From contig KN832874.1 in NCBI GenBank assembly GCA_000827325.1, positions 1,596,721 through 1,660,720 of the forward strand: a stretch of 64,000 nucleotides of DNA, written 5' to 3'. Below the pieces are notes generated by a model. That model did not search any database. It was not told the origin of the DNA and saw nothing but the letters and a program-made list of their open reading frames with translations. The position numbers were made by a program, and so were the translations under genes. Source of the DNA: Oidiodendron maius Zn (lineage: Eukaryota > Ascomycota > Leotiomycetes > Myxotrichaceae). Of this stretch, positions 55,251-64,000 are shown piece by piece; the stretch's first letter is position 1; every line of letters begins with the position of its first letter.

Positions 55251-56339
55251 ATGGATCAAATCCAAGATAGAATGGGTAAAGAAGATGAAGTGAGCTTGCT
55301 GGAGGAACCATACCCTTGGGGCAATCTGAAGCAGAAAGGCCGTCATTACTCACAATGCCTTGGGATTGTTATCGCTCTCATCTGCTCTTCCGCGGGTTTC
55401 TTGTTGGGCATATTCATAGGACCCCATTGGCCTGGAAGATTAGACAGATTATGTCTTGAGAAGACTACAATACCCTGTGAGTGAAGCTTGAAACGCCATT
55501 TCCTAGCTTTGTTGACGCAGTAAAAGCTCCGATGGTTCCAGATATTAAGATAGCATACCATGAGCAAAATTTCAATTCAACACTATTTGGGACGTCCATA
55601 TACCGTCAGGAACCAAGTCCAGAAGTTGACCAAGCTTGGGTTGATCTTGGTGTTTATTGTAAGTCCGAAACCCTGTGTTATTGTCGTCAAACAAGATACC
55701 AAACCCGGATTTACCTTCGGCTAACGTTATATTTTACTTGCGATCAGTAGGAGTAATATTGGTGGACGAGGATAAAGCATTAAAGGCTGGCATAACGAAA
55801 GGACACGTCAAAACTCCTCAGAATGTAGGGGGGGAATATTTTGCCAACGTTGAAGTCTTTCACCAGCTTCACTGCTTGGTATGTAAAACTTTGTATTGGC
55901 TCTATTCTAGGCTGACTTGTGCCTACTACTTGCCACAGAATCTTCTCCGCAAGACAAGCCATTGGAATTATAACTATTATCAAAACCTTGGTGAGGTCGA
56001 ATTTGAGAATGAGGAGCGCTTCCTCCGGATACACGCAGGTAGAGTTGCATGCCTTTCAGAATGTTTATCGGAAGTGCGACACTGATAAACGGACACATAG
56101 ATCATTGCCTCGACGCACTACGCGAGCAGCTTATGTGCACGGCTGATATTGGGATCCTCCCTTACATTCGTGTTAAAGGGAAGGATAGATCTTATCCTGA
56201 CTTCCTGGCTGCGCCGCATATGTGTAGAAACTTCGAGGATATACGTTCTTGGGCAATAAAAGCCCAGATAGGAGAAGTAGGGCCAGAACTCCTCCACGAT
56301 CCATATCCAGGAGATATCGTATTGGATGAGATACCATAA
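55251..56339 (+). CDS. UstYa-type oxidase (DUF3328)
   Basis: 277-aa membrane-anchored oxidase of the UstYa family, whose members make the Tyr crosslinks of dikaritin peptides. Exons are 55251-55476, 55521-55658, 55748-55878, 55939-56038 and 56101-56339; introns are 44, 89, 60 and 62 bp and all phases agree. A cytosolic tail is followed by one helix (CLGIVIALICSSAGFLLGIF). The luminal part has IYRQEPSPEVDQAWVDLGV, motif 1 VEVFHQLHCLNLLRK (HxxHC) and motif 2 RIHADHCLDALREQLMC (HxxHC). Motif 2 forms only after the fourth intron is removed; reading straight through would give GHIDHC and miss the first His. The chain ends PHMCRNFEDIRSWAIKAQ and a short tail. It is intact, and divergent from the precursor gene. 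Role by family: copper-dependent oxidative cyclisation; the precise bond is unknown. Confidence 0.92.
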
Positions 56340-57964
56340 TATATTCACTTTACTCGCAAATCCGGGCTCAATCAGAGGGCCAACAAGGATAAAAACATCT
56401 TTTATCTCGACTGGAGAATAATTGGTGCTTTGCGCATCTCACACCAGCAGTCGTCTGAGAGCTACTTTGCTCCTCACGTGATGTTGGGGGCATATTCAAC
56501 TTCCCGCTGTTCTGTTTCGCCCCAATGTAATGGGTAGTGGCGGCATATGCTTTCGCCACGCGCCCACTTCCCATTTATCGAGTGAAATTATGGTCAAGGT
56601 GGCGAGAAGAGTCAAAGAATTGTGATTGCTTTTTTAACCTAGAATGGTAGGTGTTTCGGCGCACGGCATGAAGGCACGATTTTGAAGTCTGACGAGGATC
56701 GAATCTGCGGGGCATTTCGTAAAAGATAAAGGGCCGACCCCCTTAAAGGCAAGTACTGGCGCTATGTCGATGCGTTTGTGAGGCGATTTGGTGTAACGAG
56801 GCCGGCATTCGCCACAGTACTTGATGGGAGGTCGAATTCCCATTATATGATGCCCAACTGTCCTTTCCAATCAGACACAATGACAAGTATTTGTAAAGCG
56901 GGATTTTATAATAGCTAAACTCGAATCATAATCCTACTCGACACCGATTTCCATATCCTGCGTATAAGTAGAGACCGTAACAACATTTCGGGATTCGGAC
57001 ATAGTAGTATTTTGTTTTTTATAAAGATGGTGTTCTCCAAGACAAGCTTTTACGTCGAAAGGATATTAGTCGGGACAGATAAAGACGTGGCTTACAGACG
57101 CGGCCGATCTGACTGGCAACTCGGCAGCCGCCTCCAACTGATGAGGGATACAGAAGCTAGGCTAGCCAGGTTGGTAGCACGTGGAGCCCGTGCTATAGAA
57201 TAGCGGGCGGGCAAATAGTTAAATGCCAATACCATTGTCGGGCGGTAGAGAGCTCGCAGGATGGTGCCGAAAATGAGGTCAGAGAATAACTCGGACCGTT
57301 TGCTTCCCGTGTTGAATGATAGGGGTTAGGGGCAATTTCCGGATTCAGGAGGGACCCAATGGACTGCAGAATATTGCGCTCGGTCCTCCTCAATGATTGC
57401 CTCGCGTGTGGATCCCATATAGTTCCAGAATACGCCACTCTAGCCGCCTTATGGAATCGGGCTCATCACAAGCCTTCTTTCTTGTTGTGACGCCCCATCG
57501 AAAGCAGACGATCAGACTGTATGCGGAACACTAAGAGAATGCTAACGGGCAAGAACCGCGGCCGTCGGCAGGAAGCGTGCGGGGTAATAGCCCTACAGGA
57601 ACCACTGGGGAAGTAGCAAGGAGTTTCATATTTTCCTTCTTCCAAGGCGTCGAGCCTGATCAGTATCAATGCAGCATTCTTAAGCCGTACCTGACTTCTG
57701 CCACCCGTGTCCCGCGCCTATCTTTTTCTCAACCCCACGAGTGGGAAAAGCTATGCTATCTTGCGTAACACTCTCCGATCTATTGCTTTTCTCCCCACAG
57801 ACCCATCCCTTCTATTCCGCCCGGCTGGTCTCCATATCTACCTGGCCATGATTCTACTTCCACTCACTCGCGGGGATAGGGTTCGCTCATTGAACTCGTC
57901 GCCAAAAGATGACTGAAGACAAATCAATCATCCCATATACAGCAACCGTATTTGATACATAAGA
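56340..57964. other. intergenic, no supported gene
   Basis: Several 60-80 codon frames (for example 57012-57203 plus, starting MFFIKMVFSK) have no domain and no splice partners. No methyltransferase, tyrosinase or second UstYa gene was found in this gap. Confidence 0.4.
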
Positions 57965-59291
57965 ATGGTTGAAAATCATGCAGGGCAGGCTGCAGGGGCG
58001 GCAGGTTTATTCCTAGCCCTGTCCTGGATATTCGTGCTGCTGCGATGCTATTGCAGGATAATCATCGTGCGTCGCTTTGGGCCCGAAGATTATCTTTGCG
58101 TTATCACACAGGTGACTCTCATTATATGAGACTAGGAGAAGCATGCAACTGACGCGGATCAGGCGTTGTTTACGATGTACTGCACATGTGTCTTGATTGG
58201 AGTCAAGTACGGTACGGGCAGGCATGTCATCGATATCATACCCCCAACGAATATTCCTATTGCCCTCAAGGTATATGCTGATCCTGAATATCTGCTCTGA
58301 ATCTATACTAAAGCGTTTATCAGTGGTGGTGGCTCTGCGAGCAACTTTATTGCTGGTCCAGTCTAACCTTGAAACTTAGCATCGGCGTATTCCTCCTGCG
58401 AATCGTTGTCCACAGAAGCCAAACTATTATTCTCTGGACTGTTATGATCGTATCAGCAATCATGAGCATCTATTTCTTTCTCTTATTCATATTTCAATGC
58501 CAGCCGGTTGAGTTCTTCTGGGGACAATTTGCTGGTATGGATGGCCACTGCATTAACCCTGTCATAATAAGCAGAACTGCATACGTCTATTCCGCTATAA
58601 GCTGTTGGGCAGATTGGACGTTCTGCATCCTGCCTGGATTCATGGTTTGGAACGTCCAGATGAATCCAAGGATCAAGGCATCCGTGCTTCTTCTGTTTGC
58701 TCTCGGCGCCGTGTAAGTTATCCACCTACTATAGTTCTAGGCCCTCCTCATCTACTATCCCTTTACGGCATATTAAGCACCTAAACTAATTCCATCAGGG
58801 CCTCGACGACTACAATTGTTCGTTTCCCCTACCTCAGCACCTTGCAAGATAAGGCAGATTTTCTCTATGCCACCTCCAACGTGGGAATCTTATCTACTAG
58901 CGAAATTGGCATTGGTATTACGACATGTGCAGCTGCCACTCTTCGCCCTCTCTTCCATCGTTTCCTTGGTCGTTCTCAGGTCGGCTCCTCATCGATAGAG
59001 CTTTCTCGTCCGTGGCCACGGTGCACAGCACGAGAAGGGTACATCCGCAGCCAAGATGCTAGTCATAGTGCCGGGGACCTCGAACACATAGGGGTGACTA
59101 CAGTGACCACAGTTGAGAGTCATAGCATATTGGGCCTGGGAAATGGCCTGTCCGGGGTTGGAATTAGAACACCGGTGGATTTGAGCAAGGCGAATGTGTC
59201 AAAAGCTTGGCATACCAGCAAGTTGGAAGATGCCAGTAGTGAGGAAGACAGGCCGGCTGCAGACCATATCATGGAGTTGATAAAGGAGTAA
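57965..59291 (+). CDS. fungal rhodopsin-like seven-helix membrane protein (PF20684 type)
   Basis: 378-aa integral membrane protein. Exons are 57965-58111, 58163-58270, 58324-58712 and 58799-59291; introns are 51, 53, 53-86 bp class with consistent phases. It opens MVENHAGQAAGAAGLFLALS, followed by RRFGPEDYLCVI (helix 2 start). The family centre LKLSIGVFLLRIV follows WWWLCEQLYCWSSLT. Later helices include TVMIVSAIMSIYFFLLFIFQ and the loop FQCQPVEFFWGQF, then GHCINPVIISRTAYVYSAIS. The last helices read YATSNVGILSTSEIGIGITT. A polar cytosolic tail of about 100 residues ends the protein. This family is greatly expanded in ascomycetes and often found in secondary-metabolite regions. Ligand and role are unknown. 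Confidence 0.9.
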
Positions 59292-60084
59292 TAGATCTGC
59301 AGGAGACGGTGCAGCTTAAGTAATACGGTTTGGACTTTGAAAGAAATTAGCCTGTAAGATATAGTTGTTAATGCAGTGATCTCTAGAAGTAGAAGTTCAC
59401 TCAGTGTTGAAGACAGCCCAGGGCGTTTTCAGAGTGGATCCTGACGCTTCAATGAACATGATAAATAGATGAACGAGCACGGCGAACACAGGTGTTTCTA
59501 AAGTTGCCATCTAGTTGATCAGTCTACGAAGTTGAGGTGCCAGCCCTGTAGAGAGATTTTAGCCTAGTGGTATTCGCCTTGTTCTGTCTGTGGTTACAGA
59601 CTGCGACGAAATATCCTTGTGTGTAAGACGGCCGAACTGAATTATTTTCAATCGAACCCCTCAACTTTTGGAGCCCGGAGCAAAAGCTTGCGTTAGTCGT
59701 CCACAACCACCATGAAAATTACAGCCCCCAGGACCTAAGCAGAGGCATGCCATCAACATCTCGTTCTCGTTGATCTTCAGTCGAGGTCTCTGTTACTTAT
59801 GGGTAAAATACACGTCTCGCGGCTAGGTGGTCGTCTTGTAATCGGATGGTTGTCCCAAGCTCCAAGATAGCGCGGCCTCGTTGACCAGTACATGTAGAGG
59901 CAACCATATGTTTGAGGTACCAACAATTATCAGCTTTAGGGGGTTTCTGGTAAAGCTTGATCGCTAATTCCATCCCAGCTCCTTATTTCCTACCTCGCAA
60001 TGCCTTAGGAGATGATGAAGGTTGACACGAACTATCCACAAATAGATGGTATTTTTCTAATCAGCTGTTATTGTAGGATACCCC
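59292..60084. other. intergenic, no supported gene
   Basis: No frame above 60 codons and no domain resemblance was found. Confidence 0.45.
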
Positions 60085-60592
60085 CACGAGCCACATCTCT
60101 AAATTCGGGCCCTACAAAAATTGGAAGTTTGGGGCCCAGGTTCGATTTGACAAGATACAGCCAAACGACATAGGCCTCACAACTCCAGACCCTCTCTACA
60201 TCAGCCGACATCTCTGGAAAGAACGATACGGAGAGACTCTTGTCTAGGTTTTTCCCCATAACTTCTAGCAGCGTTGGCTGGCGTGGAGTGGTTCACGGTG
60301 GAATAATTAGCGGCGTGCTTAACGATATTCTCGCCCGCTACTGTCACTCTGAGGGCTTAGGAGAATTCCCATTAACGAGATTGCTTCGAGTTGAGTATGC
60401 CAAGCCAGTATATCCCTATGAGACTCTCTTTGCTCGGGTTGCAAGAACCTTACAACTAGAGCATGGCATTGCAAAGGGGAGTGACAAGCTTTAGGTCCAA
60501 GGCAGCATTGAAGTCGTTCGAGATCATAAAGTGGTTACTCTAGTACAGGCCAAGCGCTATTCATCTTATGCGGACAACTACTGCGAGATCTA
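60085..60592 (+). pseudogene. decayed hot-dog (PaaI-like) thioesterase
   Basis: One frame (60240-60494) carries the hallmark of hot-dog thioesterases, GWRGVVHGGIISGVLNDILA, followed by LTRLLRVEYAKPVYPYETLF. It meets TAG after GSDKL, yet the same frame continues with VQGSIEVVRDHKVVTLVQAK, the expected closing strands. Upstream coding is in another frame, and an in-frame ATG before the active helix is lacking. I infer an inactivated acyl-thioesterase gene. Its former partner is unknown. Confidence 0.55.
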
Positions 60593-60779
60593 AAGAGCGA
60601 ACCTTCTCTATGCGGCTCTAACATGGCCTACAAACGCATGCCAAGCGAACTGTAGGATAGGGTGCTCAATGGCTTACCTTCGCTCACTGGGATGTATGCA
60701 GCGGACGTTTTTGGGTTTAGACTCCAAGAACGATACTAAAGCCACAGTGAAATTTTGAGAAGGATCTTCCGTGATGATT

Positions 60780-61677
60780 AGCAGTGGGCTTTAATCGCTA
60801 GAAGACAAGCTATTATGCCTGTTCTAATTGGCGATGGTCTTCACACCCTATGCAGAGATCCAACGCAGCCGGCTTATGTTGTCCTGTTAAGTGGAGATAA
60901 GACAAGGACAATTTGATAGGACAAAACCAAGCTTCTAGCCGCACTGCGACTGCATACGTTGAATAAGAACAATGAGATTGTGTTCAAAGAGTCAAGGATA
61001 GTAGCAATCCCCACTATGTAAAGGACGAATAATGCACTAAGGACCGAGCTCAAATCACTCAGACCATCTTGGATTTCCGACGGCTAGCCAATATCAGAGA
61101 GATCCAGGTGCAACTGTCCTTGTCTAGCTGTTCGGATATGTCGAAGTGATATACTTTAATTGTGAGCAGCGGATCCGCGGCAAGCAATTAAAATGGGTGC
61201 CACGTATACATTACTTTCGGGCGTGTGAAAGAGGAGACGTTCAGCCGAGCGTCTGGGGCTGTAGCATCCGGTATGTATGTTCCTTCACACATGTTCATTA
61301 GAGGCATGCTATACCATTGCTTGATTCCCAGCCTCCCCTCAAGCTTGTCAGTAACATCTCCGACAACACCATTAAGTTTACCACCAATTGAACTGCGTTT
61401 ATTGCGCATAATACTACGAAGAGAGAGCCCAGAGAGGAGCAGTTGCTGCAGGCCTTGAAGCTGTGCGTATTGCAGGGACAAGATTGTGCCCAAGCGTAGA
61501 GGTGTTCAGCTGCGGAAGAATTAATTAGCTGGAGAATCGGGTAAAGAGGATATACATTACCGTAATGGTGTTATAGCTCTCTATGAGACCTGGTTTCTAG
61601 CTAGCGAGTAGGCATAGGACAGAGAGCGTGAACGCCACAAAGGCGCATACCTGGGGGAAAATAGCTACGAACTGCAT
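60780..61677 (-). pseudogene. decayed SUR7/PalI-family cortical patch protein
   Basis: Minus-strand relic of a four-helix plasma-membrane protein of the SUR7 family (eisosome/cortical patch). From 61677 it reads MQFVAIFPQVCAFVAFTLSV and then LCLLAS, followed by TAG where family members continue into KPG. The next exon gives LNTSTLGHNLVPAIRT. After two further stops, VGDVTDKLEGRLGIKQWYSM and PLMNMCEGTYIPDATAP appear, the conserved extracellular loop. A different frame then carries GLSDLSSVLSALFVLYIVGI, the second helix. Stops and frame changes show that the gene is dead. It converges with the thioesterase relic. Confidence 0.6.
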
Positions 61678-62922
61678 TTTGTTAACTAACAGTGAGAATT
61701 GAGTCTCTAGTGGTTTAAAGATAGATACCATCTATATCTGCAGCTTAAGCTGTAGTTGTGGAAGGAATCCCGGCACGGCAGTCAACCAAGTACCTAACAA
61801 ATTTCATATGGTGGTACCAAGTAGATCAAAATGGCTCCACGGCATTGCGATGGGTAACTAGCGTGTGTTGTGATTAACACCAGCCACCTACTCACCTCCA
61901 ACCGTGAAATCTTGCCGACCTCGAACCCTTCTTGTTGGGCTGTTAAGTTTTGATGTTCTGTACTAGATTTATCACTTCTTTGACCGGTTTTCAAGATGAG
62001 AGCCAGCACCAGAGTCCGACGGATACTTGGGGCAGGAGTCTCACTGGGTTTGCAAAGCTGCCAAAGGAGTCACGCCAGGCAATATTCCACAGAAATTTCG
62101 TAGGAAACCGCCCAGCAGACGATAAGGGTCCGGATCCAAAAGTCATAGATGGAGTCATGTTGCGGCAGCAGTATTTCATGGGCGAAGATGTGATAGCAAG
62201 ACAACTCGTCGAGGAAGTTCGCGAGATATACCACACGCGGAACTGTACATATGGCAGTCGAAACTCTGGTGCGAAACATCACCGTGCGAGTTAATATCCA
62301 CGACCAGCGCGGGCACCACGATCCAAAGGGTGGACCTGAGAGCTGGGCGGCGTATGCTCATATTGGCTCGCACCATCGGAGGAGGCTAAAGTAGCACTTT
62401 CAGGAAGACAAGGATATTTCCATTCTCGAAGAGCGGACGCAGCCTTCTCCTGATGAGATGAGACGGACTCAAGAGGATGACCGGATCCAATCTGAGAGAG
62501 GGTCGGTGGAATGGTCCGAGACATTAAGTCTGAGCGGCCGGTGCCGTTGCGGTTGCCAGCGTTTGGGTGGTTAGCTATTTCGGTCGTTTATGGGATGATT
62601 TACTTTACATCGGCTGGACTTATTTGTAGAGGATTAGTGCGTGCAAGGGAGAGATCTTCGTTACCTACAGGCTACAGGCTACGGGATACAGAATGGGGAT
62701 ATGGTTATGGACAAGATTTACGGATCAGAAACATGTTTTGAGAACAGCTTTGGTTGCTGCGGGTTTTGCTGTGCAGGGCTCAGCCGAGCGAGTCTGGATA
62801 TTGCTAGAATATGCTTAGCGGATCTTCGATACCTGCCTGTGGGCTTCGCGCTGTATCTTGGGCGTATAAGAACGTCAGTCATCGCCGTCATCATCATCAT
62901 CATCCTCCCTCTTTTGTCCTAC
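61678..62922. other. intergenic with a degenerate coding fragment
   Basis: On the plus strand about 62120-62260 reads KVIDGVMLRQQYFMGEDVIA followed by RQLVEEVREIYHTRN. After a frame change about 62250-62400 reads TLVRNITVRVNIHDQRG and WAAYAHIGSHHRRR. The pieces look like parts of one fungal protein that I cannot name, now broken. A (CAT)n microsatellite lies at about 62888-62903, in the 3' flank of the sugar transporter gene. Confidence 0.35.
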
Positions 62923-64000
62923 TTAGCCTTTCATAGTCGTAACTTCTCCAATAATATGCACCTCAAGCGCTTTGTCATCGATTTGAACTTCCCCCCTTCG
63001 GACTAGTTCTACGTCAGGAACAAGGGAGTGTTTTTCGCCATCAAACAGTGCATCGATTTCCTCAACCGATTTTCCCTTAGTCTCAACCCAGTAGTACCAC
63101 TACTGCCGTCAGCCATGAGAAGAATTCCTTTGGAAGCAAACAACTCACAATGAGACCTAGGATTACAATGTCCCATGATGCGTTGACCATATACATTTTC
63201 CAGCCGATATTGGTGAGGCCGATTGGCATGATGAACACAAACAAGAGTCTACAGACATCAGTTATTACAGCCGAAATGTCAACGGCCTTGAAACCTACGC
63301 TAAAGCATTCAGAGAGAAGGATGTCGCAGCGTATCCATTAGCACGGATCGAGTAATTCATGACTTCGGGTGGGTAGAGAGTGAGCAGTGGTGTCCAAGCA
63401 ATCGAGTAGAAGCCCTGGAATAGGAACATCACGGCAACATCGCCATATACGATAGCATTAGAAGCACCGGTTGGATTGTCAGCATAGACCTTGGATAGGC
63501 CTCCAATAATGAAAAGACAAGCGATGAGGAGAACTTGGGATAGAATTGCTGTAGGTCTGCGGCCCCATTTGGCAACAAGATGAGTGCCAGCGAGACAGCA
63601 GCCGAGACACCACACGTTTAGCACGACATTCTGAGCAGTTAGTATTGTCCTCCAGCGTGGAATTCGAAACTTACGGCTTTCAGTTGTTGAATGTTGCTTG
63701 TGATACCTGCAGTGTCAAGTTCGGCACCGAGATAATACGAAGCAATGATGTTTCCAGCAATGCAAGAAAAGGGGCCTGGTGACATTCCAATAAGGAACCT
63801 CTTTCTCGCGCCTGGAGACTTGACAATCTCCTTGGGGCTCATAGTTCGGCCCTCTTCTTTCTCCCACTTAAGCGTATCTATAATTTCCTTATAGACGACG
63901 AGGACAACAGGGTCGGAGAGATCCCCGTTAGCATTAGTTTGTGCAACGGCAAGACGGGCTTCATCGAGATAACCTTCATGAACAAGCCAACGTGGGGATT
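62923..64000 (-). CDS. sugar-type MFS transporter, 3' part (cut by window edge)
   Basis: C-terminal portion of a hexose/lactose-permease-like MFS transporter; the N-terminal six helices lie beyond the window. Exons (minus): 64000-63675 (partial), 63630-63299, 63248-63149 and 63099-62923; introns are 44, 50 and 49 bp. The visible part opens at PRWLVHEGYLDEARLAV, the loop after helix 6 that carries the sugar-transporter PESPRWL signature. Helices follow in NVVLNVWCLGCCLAGTHLV, then KWGRRPTAILSQVLLIAC and MFLFQGFYSIAWTPLLTLYP. A PEVMNYSIRANGYA loop and the closing YYWVETKGKSVEEIDALFDG are typical of the family. The end at TTMKG is complete. The gene looks functional; substrate is unknown. Confidence 0.9.

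Overview
The window reads as chromosomal DNA of a filamentous ascomycete (Pezizomycotina). Most genes split into exons at short GT...AG introns of 44-108 bp. The gene content is typical of such fungi: Zn2Cys6 and bZIP regulators, a secreted intradiol dioxygenase, a heme-thiolate peroxidase, a kinase-vWA protein, a PigL_N protein, a UstYa-type oxidase and fungal MFS and ABC transporters. Gene density is low. Intact genes alternate with decayed ones, small transposon traces and AT-rich spacers, as in an accessory or subtelomere-like region. No tRNA, rRNA or CRISPR array was seen.

Layout. 0-15 kb: secreted intradiol dioxygenase (2.2-3.4 kb), relic of a drug-efflux MFS transporter, kinase-vWA gene with one apparent frameshift, decayed CorA-like membrane protein, a 66-aa ORF and a 354-bp MITE. 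16-27 kb: short Zn2Cys6 regulator whose first intron contains a possible 39-aa membrane microprotein, a bZIP regulator, a truncated Zn2Cys6 gene between two 170-bp direct repeats, and a full 735-aa Zn2Cys6 regulator. 27-31 kb: a medium-chain reductase and a threonine-aldolase-like PLP enzyme transcribed divergently from one 506-bp promoter. 31-40 kb: a solo LTR with target-site duplication, an uncharacterised 770-aa protein, a heme-thiolate peroxidase and an OTT_1508-type deaminase-fold protein. 41-49 kb: a Zn2Cys6 regulator divergent from an intact full-length ABCA transporter of ten exons. 50-54 kb: a DUF1304 membrane protein and a PigL_N protein. 54-60 kb: a secreted repeat precursor peptide divergent from a UstYa-type oxidase, then a rhodopsin-like seven-helix membrane protein. 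60-64 kb: relics of a hot-dog thioesterase and a SUR7-family protein, then the 3' part of a sugar-type MFS transporter cut by the window edge.

The most interesting system is at 54.1-56.3 kb. A 149-aa secretory protein consists almost wholly of tandem units separated by KKR (Kex2-type) sites followed by EAE. Five units end in FGYVY and two in FEYGTY. A five-exon UstYa (DUF3328) gene with two HxxHC motifs lies head to head with it. This is the organisation of a dikaritin (ustiloxin, phomopsin, asperipin) RiPP pathway. The FEYGTY core has the F-x-Y-x-x-Y spacing of the asperipin-2a core FYYTGY. I infer an undescribed Tyr-crosslinked cyclic peptide locus. Its limits are uncertain, and no other tailoring enzyme is obvious next to the pair.
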